A stretch of DNA of 64,000 bases from positions 357,157,486 through 357,221,485 of the forward strand of contig CM061142.1 in the NCBI GenBank assembly GCA_030789695.1, read 5' to 3'. This stretch comes from Scilla litardierei (taxonomy: Eukaryota > Streptophyta > Magnoliopsida > Asparagales > Asparagaceae). Shown here in pieces: positions 45,259 through 56,630 of this stretch (the first letter of the stretch is position 1; each line of letters begins with the position of its first letter). The position numbers were made by a program, and so were the translations under genes. The notes under the pieces are model-generated. The model was given only the letters and a program-made list of their open reading frames with translations. It searched no databases and had not been told where the DNA came from.

Positions 45259-46701
45259 TTTCGTGGTCAGGGGTTGACGGCGGTTGGGGAAGGGAGCTCT
45301 GCCACAGAAACTGGGGAGGTGCCACTCGAGATTGCGGGCGTGAAGTCGGTGCTGTAGAAGTCCATCGCGGAGATCTTCGAGATGTATGTCAGGCCACCGT
45401 ATTCTGTTCATGAACCGGACGCACAAGAGAGGGTATGTTTCACGGGCGACCGCGAGGTGGGAGTGTATGTTTCCTCCTTAGAGCAAGGGTTGCATTTCCC
45501 CCCCACCCGTTCGTGTTAGACGTGTTGAATTTCCTGTGGCTGCCCTTGTATCGTCTGATGCCCAATGCCATTAGTGTTGTTATGGGTTTCCTTGTGCTGT
45601 GCGTGAGCAACCAGGTTCACCCCTCGCTGTCTTTATTTCGCTATTTCTTCACGGTGAAGAGGTTGGGGTCCTGCTATTATCTCTCCGCGAAGAGGAGCCA
45701 TCCGCTCATTAGGGGGTTGCCCGAGAAGATTAAGGGGTGGCGCAAGAAGTATGTGTTTGTCAGTGTGTCGGAGGATGTGCTGATGAGATCTGATTGGGTG
45801 GAGCTGAATCCCGAGGCGAAGGAGGGGGTTGATTTGGGGGACGAGGAGAAATTGGTGGCACAGTTTCTGATGGCGATACCGGTGGAGGGTCGAGATTACC
45901 AGATGCTCGCCCGGGCTGAGATGATAGCGTTAAACATCTGGCCCGATGGTACAATAGATTTTGGTTTTAGGGCATCTGAAGTGCTTACCCTGAACTTTCT
46001 TTCTTTGGCAAGTCGCACAATGAGTTTGTCCCTAGAGGAGATGATGAAACGAGCTGCGGAGCAGGCGGGGCGAACGTCGAAGAGAACGGTCCCCAAGAGG
46101 TTGCGAGAGGAAGGCATGGTGGGGAGTTCGACGAGGGGGCAAGCGTCCACGAAGAGGAGCAAGCTGCCTGCGAGGTCGTCTGTTCCTGATGCTCCGGGGC
46201 GGGGGAAAACTGGTCAGTAGGGGGGCGGGTCCAGGGAGGGGATCACAACCCCCGTCATCGACCTGGAGGGCGGGGACGAAGGTTCGACTGGTGAAGGGGT
46301 GGAGGCCCCCGGGACATAGTCATCTAGCCCCCGGGTACCTGCTGAAGTGGAGGGGGTGGTCGTTACCGATCAGCCGGGGAGGGCCGAGACGTCAGGCGGC
46401 CCGGCCGAGTCAGCCAGCTGGGACCTACGGTTGTCCGTTGTTCGGTCTGGAGAGGGCCGTCGAACCCAGCTGTGAGGCCACGCTTATCCGTTTTAAGGCT
46501 AATAGGACCGAAGTCGAGGGTTATCCTGACGAAGCTCTTCATCGGGCGTCGTTCAAGGTGAAGGATGATGAGTCCGTGTTCGAGGATGGTGGCGTGGCGA
46601 CGAGGCTGGCGGAGAATATTTTCTTGTCCTGCGATAGGGTGGCGCTGGAGGTGATGGAGCCCGAGGGTCTGTGCAGAACCGCAGTGTTGCACGACGTCCA
46701 G

Positions 46702-46778
46702 GTAGGTTTTGTAAGCCGGGTGTTGTTTACCCAGGGATTTTATTGAACACCCTAAATAGGTTCCGTTTTTTTGTGCAG
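46702..46778 (+). other. Intron of antisense ORF 2
   Basis: GTAGGT donor after the Gln codon CAG, T-run and TTTTTTTGTGCAG acceptor. Phase 0. It joins two ORFs in different frames exactly, and ORF 1 has the same donor position. Confidence 0.7.
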
Positions 46779-47285
46779 GCCATCAATTTGATGCTTGGAG
46801 TGATGAGGCACGTGCCGGCCATACATAAGGCCGAGGGTGCCATAGCTAGAGTGGCGGCCGAGTTCGTCGCCTTTCGTAAGAGTGCTGGTGAGGGAATGGC
46901 GAAGGAGAGCGAGCGGTGCGGCCAGTATGAGGCGGAGGTAGAGCGTCTGAAGGTAGTCCTGGCCGATCATGAGGTGCAGGCGACCACGGCTAGATAGAGG
47001 TCGAAGGAGCTGGAGGAGGCCCTTAGGAGGGAGGAAGCGCGTGCAGTGGATCTGGTGGGTCATGCAAAGGCCGCCGAGGAGGAGTTGACACGCAAGGTCG
47101 AGAAATTTTGCTCGTACCAGGACACGACCGTCATCCCCTCCCTCGCAGATGCGATGTCCCAGTGCATGGAGACAGGCCGTACGGAGGGGTGGGAGGCATG
47201 CTTGGTCCGGATAAAGAAGAGGGTGACAGACCTGTTCCCGCCAGTTGAGCTCGACCTCGATGGACTCACAGCTTACAGCGACGAG

Positions 47286-47415
47286 GAGGAGGGGGACGAC
47301 GAGAGGGTGATCGGCGAGGGAGGTGAGGACGTCGAGGCAGAGACCGGCGAGGGAGGGGAGGACATCGAGGCAGAGACCGACGAGGGAGGGGAGGACATCG
47401 AGGCAGAGACCGGGG
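47286..47415 (+). repeat. 33-bp coding minisatellite in antisense ORF 2
   Basis: Three to four copies of a gaggacatcgaggcagagac-containing unit encode the acidic repeat EGGEDIEAETD. The unit length is a multiple of three, so the frame is kept. Confidence 0.85.
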
Positions 47416-47492
47416 GGGATTCCCCCGAAGGGGACGGGAAGGATGTCGCGACTGGCGGATGCGTCGTCGGCGCGGGGAATGTAACCGAGTAG

Positions 47493-48844
47493 TTTTGTAT
47501 AGGTGTTAAGAAAGAAAGAAATAAAGTAAAGTTTTGTGGGGTTGATACCGGTACTTTTTTACAATCTTCAGACTTTGAGTGTGTGGAGATTTCCTTTCTT
47601 GGTTATGCTTTGGTATTGCTGTCTCTAGCCCGGCATTGGTCGAGCTACGTATATTCCCTTTATTTAGGGTAGTGCGCCCGAGAATGTTTTCAGCCGGTTA
47701 GACTGTCTTTTTCCCCACCCGCTCCATGGTGGCGGGGGCAGTGGGATGCGCGGCATAGAGCTCGTCCCCCCTCTTTTCGGGGGTTATTCCCATGCCTGAG
47801 TGCACCAAAGTTATTGCTAGTGGTCTACTGGGAGCAGTCTTTTCATTAGCTTTTAACAAAATTTAATAAACAGGATAGGCCCGTAGGCAAAATGTCAAGC
47901 CGTTCTAGTTAGGTGGACGTCCTCGCTTCATTTGGGGCGTCCCTCTCCGTCGTCGTGCCCCTGAAGGGGTGCAAGGTCACTTCAGAGGGTCCACACCCGG
48001 GAGAGGTGGAGAGGGACGTGTCGACGTCGGGGGCGGTTGCAGCTGCTTTATCCCTCGTTCCAGAATTGGGGGAAGAGGGAGTCCTTGGTGGTTGCTCTAT
48101 CCCGCGGGGCCTTGTCCCTCCTGTCGGCTGGAGTCGCCGTATGACGGGTGTTGGAATGGGTGGTCTGCCACCGATCCGTACCTCTCCCTGGCGTATGTGG
48201 TCCAGGAGAAGTCGAGGGGTGGAAGGCGGGGCGCTACTGATGTACGAGGGGCACGGTATGCCATTGGAGCTCCAGTTTCAGTGCCTTAAGTTGTCTAAGG
48301 AAAGGCGGGGAGCTGCGGGCAGGGTGCCCCTCGTGTAAGAGGAGTAACCTATCGGGGGTCATCGTGTCGGGGGAGACTGCCTACCAGAGCAGTTGGGGTT
48401 CCTCGCATTTTCCGCACCTTCCTGGGGGAGAGTGTGGCGGAGGGATTGGCCTTCCCTTAAATTATCTCTTTCGTCCCCTCCCTTTGAAGGGGCTGAGGGG
48501 GGTATTTATAATGGTGTATCTTTAGCCTTCCCCCTCCCCTTAACGCGATGAGCTGGAGCCAGCTTGGAGTCGTGTCCCTTGGAAACTGCTCCTGACGGGT
48601 GGCACCCGATGTGACTCATCAACTCCTGTTTTTCAACGGGCGTGTTGTTATCAGTGGCGCTTGCCCCGAGCGTCTTTTTGGTTTGACGGGTCATTTCGGT
48701 TGTCGGCTTTATTGGTGTCAGTTGTTGCTCATCAGTGATGGCCCTGCGTAAGGGTTTCCACAATCCGCGAGCCCTGATTTGTTTCATGATGTTTGAGAAG
48801 ATGGATCGCAGGCCCGCTTTGGGAGGGTGGGTAGCCAGGCCCTT
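47493..48844 (-). other. Element F spacer between antisense ORF 2 and the tandem array
   Basis: No supported gene. The minus strand has a TATA-like ATTATAAATACCCCC at 48500-48514 followed by CTCAGCCCC, which recalls the TATA region of the LTR. The stretch may contain LTR-derived sequence. Confidence 0.4.
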
Positions 48845-50757
48845 GCCACCTTTATAGTCGGCCGGGTATTGGGCCGTCACCCACCCCGCATATGGCGCTT
48901 CGGTTTGGGTGGCTAAGCTCCATAAGCTTGCCCTGGAGGTCTTCTTTAGTGGGGGGGAGCGAGCGTGCAGCTCGGCCCGTGTCCCTCTTCAGTTTAGGTG
49001 GCGAGGATTGGTCCTACCCTGGAGGCTTTGAGAGGGCGGGTATTGCGCCGTCGCCTCCCCGTAGCCTCTATAGTCGAACGGGTATTGGACCGTCGCCTAC
49101 CCTGCATATGGCACTCCGGTTTGGGTGGCTAAGCTCTGTAAGCTTGCCCCAAAGATCTTCTTTAGTGGGGGGGAGCGAGCGCGTAGCTCGGCCCGTGCCC
49201 CTCTCCGGTTTGGGTGGCGAGGATTGGTCCTGCCCCGGAGTCTTTGAAAGGGCGGGTATTGGGCCGTCGCCTTCCCGTAGCCTCTATAGTCAGACGGGTA
49301 TTGCACCGTCGCCTACCCCACATATGGTGCTCCGGTTTGGGTGGCTAAGCTCTGTAAGCTTGTACCGGAGGTCTTCTTTAGTGGGGGGAGCGAGCGTGCA
49401 GCTTGGCCCGTGTCCCTCTCCGGTTTGGGTGGCGAGGATTGGTCCTGCCCTGGAGGCTTTGAGAGGATGGGTATTGCGCCGTCGCCTCCCCATAGCCTCT
49501 ATAGTCGGACGGGTATTGGGCCGTTGCCTACCCCGCATATGGCGCTCCGGTTTGGGTGGCTAAGCTCCGTAAGCTTGCCCTGGAGGTCTTCTTTAGTGGG
49601 GGGAGCGAGCACGTAGCTCGGCCTGTGCCCCTCTCTGGTTTGGGTGGCGAGGATTAGTCCTGCCCCGGAGTCTTTGAGAGGGTGGGTATTGGGCCGTCGC
49701 CTCCCAGCAGCCTCTATAGTCGGACGGGTATTGGGCCGTCGCCTACCCCACATATGGTGCTCCGGTTTGGGTGGCTAAGCTCCGTAAGCTTGCCCTGGAG
49801 GTCTTCTTTAGTGGGGGGGAGCGAGCGCGTATCTCGGCCCGTGCCCCTCTCCTGTTTGGGTGGCGAGGATTGGTCCTGCCCCGGAGTCTTTGAGAGGGCG
49901 GGTATTGGGCCGTCGCCTCCCCGCGGCCTCTATAGTCGGACGGGTATTGGGCCGTCGCATACCCCGCATATGGCGCTCCGGTTTGGGTGGCTAAGCTCCG
50001 TAAGCTTGCCCCGGAGGTCTTCTTTAGTGGGGGGAGTGAGCGCGTAGCTCAGTCCGTGCCTCTCTCCGGTTTGGGTGGCGAGGATTGGACCTGCCCTGGA
50101 GTCTTTGAGAGGGCAGGTATTGGACCGTCGCCTCCCCATAGCCTCTATAGTCGGATGGGTATTGGGCCGTCGCCTACCCCGCATATGGCACTCTGGTTTG
50201 GGTGGCTAAACTCCGTAAGATTGCCCCGGAGGTCTTCTTTAGTGGTGGGGAGCAAGCGCGTAGCTCGGCCCGTGCCCCTCTTCGATTTGGGTGGTGAGGA
50301 TTGGTCCTGCCCCGGAGTCTTTGAGAGGGCGGGTATTGGGCCGTCGCCTCCCCGCGGCCTCTATAGTCGGACTGGTATTGGGCCGTCGCCTACCCCACAT
50401 ATGGTGCTCCGGTTTGGGTGGCTAAGCTCCGTAAGCTTGCCCCGGAGGTCTTCTTTAGTGGGGGGGAGCGAGCACGTAGCTCGGCCCGTGCCCCTCTCCT
50501 GTTTGGGTGGCGAGGATTGGTCCTGCCCCGGAGTCTTTGAGAGGGCGGGTATTGGGCCGTCGCCTCCCCGCAGCCTCTATAGTCGGACGTGTATTGGGCT
50601 GTCGCCTATCCCGCATATGGCGCTCTGGTTTGGGTGGCTAAGCTCCGTAAGCTTGACCCGGATGTCTTCTTTAGTGGGGGAGCGAGCGCGTAGCTCGGCC
50701 CGTGCCCCTCTCCGGTTTGGGTGGCGAGGATTGGTCCTGCCCCGGAGTCTTGCGTTT
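48845..50757. repeat. 216-bp tandem array (about 9 units) in place of the pol domains of element F
   Basis: The anchor word catatgg recurs at 48889, 49105, 49321, 49536, 49751, 49967, 50182, 50398 and 50614, a period of 215-216 bp. Each unit holds two related halves (ggtttgggtggctaagct and ggtttgggtggcgaggat; gggccgtcgcc twice). Units differ by scattered substitutions. The array ends abruptly at 50757. Because 216 is divisible by three it yields long chance ORFs. Confidence 0.95.
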
Positions 50758-50874
50758 TTTGGGCTGAAATTTTTCAGGTGGAAAAGGGAAACGGATATTT
50801 CATTCGAGACCTACAGTTTCCGACTACATCACGACTGGCGTTCCGCGCTCTTCGGAGGGATTAGCTCGCCCTCG

Positions 50875-51660
50875 TCAAGCGGGGCCGAGACGGGCGTGAC
50901 AGGTCTTGTCCTCTTCTGCGGTGCCGTCAGCAGGAGCCGGCTTTTGATGGCAGGAGTCATCCCTCCCCCCGGGTAGGTCGACCACCAGGTTTCGCTCTGG
51001 ACCCTTGTGTTTGGTCGATCCCACGTAGCAGATCCTGGACAGCTTCGGGCTTCCCCACACTGACCCAACCCCTCGGGGGGGTTGGAACTTGACCATCTGG
51101 TGGTGCAGGCTGGGGAGCGCTCCGATGGCCGCCATGTAGGGTCGTCCTATGATCCCGTTGTACGCCGACGCAATGTTGACCACAACGAACAGAGTCATTC
51201 GGGTGACGACCTGCGGTTCTTCTCCGAGAGTTATTGGCAAGGTGATCACTCCTACAATAGGGGTCGAGTGACCGGTGAAGCCGACGAGGGGCCCGGTGCA
51301 GGGTCTCAGTTCCGTCGGCCTTAACCCCATCTTTTCGATTGTGGACATAAACAGAATGTCGCAAGAGCTCCCTGTGTCAATCAGGAGGCGGCTGACGATG
51401 GTCGTCCCTATTTGGGCCTCGATGACGATGGCATCATCGTGGGACAGCTCGACTCCCTCTAGATCCTCGTCGCTAAAAGTAATGGGAGGGTAGGTTATCC
51501 CTCTCCCCCTCGGATCCCCTCCGAAACCCGCCGTCATCACTTGCCTTGCGTACGCCTTTTTGCTTGACGATGACACTCCTCCGGAGGATGTCCCGCCACA
51601 TATCATGTTTATGTGCATGACCTGTTTCGGGGGGAGAGGTTCTTCTCGCTCGCCATGCAT
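50875..51660 (-). CDS. Aspartic protease region of element F
   Basis: A 261-codon minus-strand ORF. INMICGGTSSGGVSSSSKKA and YPPITFSDEDLEG are typical of the Tat-lineage gag/protease linker (consensus IxTIxGG...ITFSDxD). The catalytic motif LLIDTGSSCDILF carries the D-T-G-S triad, with the flap and second half in GVITLPITLGEEP and NGIIGRPYMAAIGALPS. It would cleave the element's polyprotein. It follows gag, 43 bp downstream and in another frame. The ORF continues into degraded sequence and stops at the edge of the tandem array. RT is missing. The chosen ATG is only the first Met in frame; a fused translation with gag is likely. Confidence 0.85.
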   Translation of the reverse strand: MHGEREEPLPPKQVMHINMICGGTSSGGVSSSSKKAYARQVMTAGFGGDPRGRGITYPPITFSDEDLEGVELSHDDAIVIEAQIGTTIVSRLLIDTGSSCDILFMSTIEKMGLRPTELRPCTGPLVGFTGHSTPIVGVITLPITLGEEPQVVTRMTLFVVVNIASAYNGIIGRPYMAAIGALPSLHHQMVKFQPPRGVGSVWGSPKLSRICYVGSTKHKGPERNLVVDLPGGRDDSCHQKPAPADGTAEEDKTCHARLGPA

Positions 51661-51702
51661 TGGAGGGTCTGCTCTTCGTGCCCTTCGATGGTTCCCCTCC
51701 TC

Positions 51703-53347
51703 TCAGTCTGGTCTCCTGCCCCCGACGAAGCCCCCTAAATGGCCCGCCTGGATCAGCCGCTCGATTTTCCTTTTGAGGGTGAAGCAGTCATCGGTGCCAT
51801 GGCCGTGGTCCCGGTGGTATCGGTAATATTTTCGGAAATCTCTCCGGGCCGGATCCGACTTCATTTCCTGAGGCGGCTCCGGCAGCAGTCTGGCTCTCGT
51901 CGTCGCGGCCATCACCTCTATCAGGGGGCATTGAGATGCGTGTAATGCACCCGTAGGGGGCCTTCTTGTCTCGGGATGACTCGGGTGGGCCCTTGGGCCA
52001 GGGTGAACTCTCGGGCCGGGCCAGGGCGATCTTGCGGGCGTCGCCCCGTCGATTCGCACCTTGGTTGGGCCAACTGGTCACGCCCTCGATGCCCTTCTTC
52101 TTGCCTTGGCCGAGGGTGTGACCGGGGCTCGCCTTGGAGCGGCTTCGCCGGGGGAAATAGGGCCTTTGTGCCGAGAGTCTCTTCGGCCAATGCATGCCTC
52201 TCCGCCATAGCAACCAGCGCCTCATAGTCGGCCGACAGATCTCGGAGCAGGGATTTGTGGAGGCTCCGAGTCCACAATCCCATCTTGAAGCCCATCATGA
52301 GTACCTCGTTGCCGCAGGTTACCACCACCTGTCTCTCCTCCTGAAAGCGACGCAGGTATCTTCCCGTCGTCTCCCCTTCCCCTTGGACTATCGTACTGAG
52401 ATAGTCCAAGGGCTTCTTCTTCGTCCGGTCGGCCCGAAACTCTTGGCAGAACTCGTGGGACAGCTCGCCAAAGTTCCCAATGGATCTTGCGGGTAGGCCG
52501 AAGTACCAATCCAACGCCGTGTCCCTCAGACTTTGTATGAAATGCCGGCACAGGAGCGCCTCATCCACATCCTACGCCTCCATCGCCCCCCGGTATTGTT
52601 GCACGTGCGTGAGGGGGTCGCCTCTCCCGTTGTAGGTGGCGAGGTGGGGGGTTTGAACCTTACTTGCCTCGGGGCGGACGTGATCCACCGCTCCAGCGGT
52701 GGGGCCTCCTCCGGGTAGGCAGGGCGCTCGGGCGTATCCCCCCTCCGCCATTCAAGGGTCTGGCTCGGGTCACGCCTCGGCTGCCGACGGTCCTCCTGCC
52801 CGGGGGAGTAGCGTGACGGTCGCCTGGGGGGACTCCTTCCGTGGGTTGAGGATTCGACAGGTTGCGCGCTACGGTTCTCCCAATACCATCTCCCTCCGAC
52901 CGCCTCCCCCCGGACCTCCATCCGCTCCTGATTCTCCTACAGGAGCCTTTCGCGCTCGACGTTGAGGAAGCATAGTTGTCGACAAATGGCTTCCTCGTGC
53001 TGGCGATCGGGGGAGTGGTGCTAGCGAGGCAGACTCCCTCCTCCCGACGGGGATCTGGCCAACAGCGGGCCGCACCCGTCATCGAGCTGCCGGCCCATCG
53101 CCGTCACCTTCGGGATTTCCCGGTTGCCTTCGTTCTCCCTCCGTAGCCTTTCGCGCTCTGCGATGATGAAGCGGAGCTGGTGGCAGGTAGTTTCTTCATC
53201 CTGGTAGGCCCGTCGGGCGGTCTCGGCTGCTTCGTCCACATGCATTTGCGCGGTGGCCTCCTCCTCTCGGCGCCTCCACAGCCGCGCGACCTCCATTTCC
53301 TCTTCCAAGAGCTTCTCTTGGGCCACAATCTCCTTGGTGAGCCCCAT
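51703..53347 (-). pseudogene. gag: Element F gag, broken by several frameshifts
   Basis: Particle protein of a Tat-lineage element. The minus-strand start is MGLTKEIVAQEKLLEEEMEV at 53347, a charged coiled coil to about 53100. The frame then shifts through 52921-52526. The gag core LCRHFIQSLRDTALDWYFGL, FGELSHEFCQEFRADR and GETTGRYLRRFQEERQVV lies in 52568-52250. A glycine/proline/arginine-rich linker and the zinc-knuckle-like end YYRYHRDHGHGTDDCFTLKR (near 51800) follow. The usual first Cys of the CxxHxxxGHxTxxC motif is replaced by Tyr. At least three frame changes are needed. Confidence 0.85.
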
Positions 53348-53642
53348 GTCTCCCCCTACTCCTCGAACTGAGGGTGAAGATTCCGTCTCACGTTCGGGGG
53401 CTCCGAGGGGCCGGGTGATGGCTCCGCTCCCACCGTCGCGTAGCCTCCCATCGCCTGAGTAACGGCCTCGAAGCTCTTCTGGATTGCACGGGCCGAGGTT
53501 TAGACTGTCTCGGCGCCTATCCCTGGAGGGGGGTCGGTCGCCGGGGTGATTGGTAGAGAGAGTGGCTCCTGCCCCACGGGATCCTTGCCGTGGTCAGGGT
53601 TCCGAGTGATCATCATGGAGTCTAACATGGGTGTGACCCTTC

Positions 53643-53663
53643 GTTCCCACAGACGGCACCAAT
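53643..53663 (-). other. Primer-binding region of element F
   Basis: The minus strand reads TTGGTGCCGTCTGTGGGAA directly inside the LTR. TGGTGCCGTC with CTGTGGGAA is typical of Tat-lineage leaders. It proves the minus orientation. Confidence 0.75.
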
Positions 53664-54799
53664 TGTTGCGGGGTGGAACTCGAGTACAATGAATTTGTAT
53701 TGAGGGGAACCAAGGGCACGGTGGTTATATTGATAAGAGGATTTATATGGGCTATTTAACAAGTGATTAGTGGGATAAAGAGGCTGAACTTGCCGCCGGG
53801 GGAGGCCACGGAGTCAAATCTCACCGGACGCGGCGGAGGAGGATCGGGCGACGGGAGCCGAAGGCGGATGTCGGCCATGGGGCGAGCTACCCTACACTAC
53901 GAGCAACTCGTCAGAAGGGCCAGGTTGGGGTCCAACCCTTAGCCCCTCCGATACCTAAGTTAGTAAATGGACTTAAAGCGGGTGCTAGGCACGCAGGTCG
54001 GACTGAGGGTGTGTCGACCGTACGTGACGAGCTATATATGGGAGAACAAAGATATGGACGACCTTTGCTCTCGTGTGTGAATAATGGATTCAGAGAGAAT
54101 TTGCCAACCCCCTCACCATAAGAAGTGAGGGGGTATTTATACCTGATGGGAGATGATTAGGTGGGGCTGACCTGGCATGCTGACTCGACGTGCTGAGCTG
54201 GCTCGACTGTCAGAAGAAGCTTCGGACGAGGATGTCAGGAACATGAGTGTCTGCCCCGCTTTTGTCAGACGGTGCAACGGCCAGGGGCACTTTTGTCAGG
54301 GTGTCAGGGCCGAAAGCAATAAGTGTCAGGGGGCTCAGCGGCTAGGGGGTGCTTTGTCAGATGGTCGGGTGGCGTTAGTGTCAGTCGTGTCCTTACACTA
54401 GGTTGTTTGTCGTGCGTGATGAACTAAAGGTCCGGCCATGCTATCCCCAGTGGCGGGGTTCGTGGGGACCCGCCGGGTCGACCTGCTAGGGGGTTGTCCG
54501 GCCCGGCCGCGCACCTTTTCGGTCACGGGTCGTGGACCGCTGGCAAGGAGGGGTATGCACATGCCTCTGTCAGCATCCCAGGCGGCACTGTCTGGGTGCT
54601 CCCCAGGCGCACTGCCCTTGGCGGTTCAAGCAACTGTGGTTGTACGCCTCAACCGGGAGGGGGGACGCTGCGAGGTGCGCCCATTCCCATGTAGCCTCGG
54701 ACCCCCGGGACGGCGGCCCCTTTGCAAAGGGGTGAGTCAATGAGGTATGTCAGCGGATCGGGGAGGGAGTCGGACTCCCACGATCTTTAGGTCGTAACA
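53664..54799 (-). repeat. Element F 5' LTR
   Basis: Copy of 40748-41882 adjoining the primer site. Minus-strand TATA near 54133-54144. Confidence 0.94.
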
Positions 54800-54804
54800 G
54801 TACG
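54800..54804. repeat. Target-site duplication of element F, right copy (gtacg)
   Basis: Matches 40743-40747. Confidence 0.93.
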
Positions 54805-56300
54805 TATTGGGGAGGTGTTGGACAGAAAGAACACAATCATCGAACTATATTCACATATCATATTGCCACATACATCGTGAAAACGATAATAATTATATAA
54901 TATTGTTCCATACTCTGTTTAAATGCAAACATAGAGATTAGCCAAATATGAAACGAGTCAATAAAAGATGGGTTGGACTCTCTTATGAAACGTGTAGTGT
55001 TCGGACCTGAAGTCCAGACACTAAACGGTGTCAAAACTGTGGGCAAAAATAAGTGATGCACAAATAAGAATAAATAAGTACAAAATCGTATGCTATAAGG
55101 TACAACCTATATCTTAAGGATATTTTCGATGAAACTGGAGAATAAACAAATCAAAATCAACATGACTCATATATAAATGATGCATCAGATTCCCTAAGTT
55201 ATATATTCTGAATACCTTACGATTTGGCAAAGGAAATTTTGAATATGCTGCTATTGGATGTTGTGACATCATACCTCTATGGATATCTTGATAAAGTAAA
55301 TTCCACATTACCGTAAATGCCTGAATAGACTTCGGGATGTCTATTCTATTAAAGAAGAATAATAAGAATAATAAATATTGTACAACACGGATAATCACTT
55401 GACAAAGTAAGGATTGTCCTTGCATCTGTATAAAGAGCAAAGAACAGAATTTGAGATCATAGTTGTAAACAACTTAAATCTCATCGGATCTCTTGAAGAG
55501 AAAACCGAAATATCTGTTCAAGCCTGATGATCAAATATGAAATGAAAGACCTAGTCAAAATAAATTAAGTCATAGCTTACCGATTTATCTAAAAAGATAA
55601 AATCATGTTACATTAAAATTCAACCGCCCTGAGTGCGTTGAAGAAATTACAAGGTCCATTGTCATCCAATAAGTACACCTATGGTAGTACGCTCAATGGA
55701 TGTACAAAAACACTCCTTCCGTTTGCTGGAAGAGGGGGATGATATATTTGGTCCTGAAGTCCCTAATCTAAGTGCAATCAATGCACTCCTGGCTAACTGC
55801 ATATGTCCCAATATAGCAGTTGCCATAAATTCACTTGCCAGAGATAGTTAAGCACCTAAAAAGTGCCATTATACCGGAGTTGAGCATCTTCTGCCCTTCC
55901 TCCAAGGATCGATAGTTTTGGGCACACATTATAAAGTATTATCCTACATGCTTATGCAAATGTAGGTTACAGGCCCGACCCCTATAAAGAGAAATCACAG
56001 ACTGGGTACCCATGGTGGAACAGACATCTACTGTAGATCTACAAAGCAAACTATGAAGGGAACATCATCCTATCATTCCGAGATCCTCACCACTCCAGAA
56101 ACAAACTAATGGTGTAATTGAGTGCACCTGGTGGTACATCACATCCCAGTGACGACTAGGACAGAGGCTGGTCCTTTAGAGCTGACTACATAATCTGAAG
56201 ACCATGATACTTGCTTACTCCACTTTTATGGAGACCACATCAGAGGTGACGAAACAAAGCACACCTCACCAGAGTTTTTGGGTTCAGTTGCTGCTTAATG
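54805..56300 (+). pseudogene. pol: Element G: Ty1/copia RT and RNase H remnant, right half
   Basis: Continuation of 39176-40747 after the F insertion. Segments across frames: DSLMKRVVFGPEVQTLNGVK (54965), LLLDVVTSYLYGYLDKVN (55240), IIVVNNLNLIGSLEEKTEI (55455; the catalytic YVDD is replaced by VVNN). GDDIFGPEVPNLSAINALLA to NCICPNIAVAINSLAR (55737-55850) is conserved RT C-terminus. VGYRPDPYKEKSQTGYPWW (55965) is copia RNase H. Frameshifts and stops are everywhere. Confidence 0.82.
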
Positions 56301-56389
56301 ATGGTGATATATGTAATCTGTGTATATTTTAAAAATGTTGTAAATATGAGTGATGAAAAGTACCTAAGAGATCTAAAAACCTAAGGGCT

Positions 56390-56630
56390 TGTACAGATCT
56401 GGGGGGTTAAAGGGAGTTTGTACTCTTTTTCCTTTGTTATGGCCTTTTCCCATATGGTTTTCCATAGCCAAAGGTTTTAACGAGGAAATCCCATCAACTC
56501 AGGATAAGATCATATCATTGTATCTCATCCATATACGATCTTCCCTCTATTATAAATAAAGGACTAGGGTCTTCCCACAACACTTTCTTTTTTTTAAAAA
56601 AAATCTTTTGTTTTTTGGTTGTTACAAGGA
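56390..56630 (+). repeat. Probable 3' end and LTR fragment of element G
   Basis: A purine tract, ctggggggttaaaggga, at 56401. It is followed by LTR-like sequence with the copia-typical words ccaaaggttttaacgagg and a TATA box (tattataaataaagg near 56550). The exact LTR ends are not resolved. Confidence 0.5.

Larger units (their letters stand above)
45259..47492 (+). pseudogene. Antisense ORF 2 of element F, diverged paralogue of ORF 1
   Basis: Same architecture as ORF 1 and better preserved in the middle. After a damaged first exon (stops near 45285 and 45352, 1-nt shift near 45503), the block HPFVLDVLNFLWLPLYRLMP to GLPEKIKGWRKKYVFV aligns with ORF 1. ATLIRFKANRTEVEGYPDEA to EGLCRTAVLHDVQ follows. 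A 77-bp phase-0 intron (46702-46778) leads into the coiled-coil exon (AINLMLGVMRHVPAIHKAEG, then a long heptad-like region). An in-frame TAG lies at 46995-46997. The end is very acidic, with three 11-residue repeats (GEGGEDIEAET type). A polyadenylation-like aataaa is at 47510. The molecular role is unknown. Confidence 0.72.
40748..54799 (-). mobile_element. Element F: 14-kb non-autonomous Tat-lineage Ty3/gypsy element
   Basis: Bounded by TSD gtacg, with LTRs of 1.13-1.14 kb. The sense of the element is minus: primer site at the right, gag and protease reading leftwards, then a 216-bp tandem array in place of RT, RNase H and integrase. Two ORFs on the opposite (plus) strand follow, and a purine tract next to the left LTR. 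Antisense extra ORFs in this position are known for Tat-lineage elements. Inserted in element G. Confidence 0.93.

Noticed and set aside
49987..50976. 329-codon plus-strand ORF
   Set aside because: Runs through 216-bp tandem units, whose length is a multiple of three, then antisense to protease; chance ORF.
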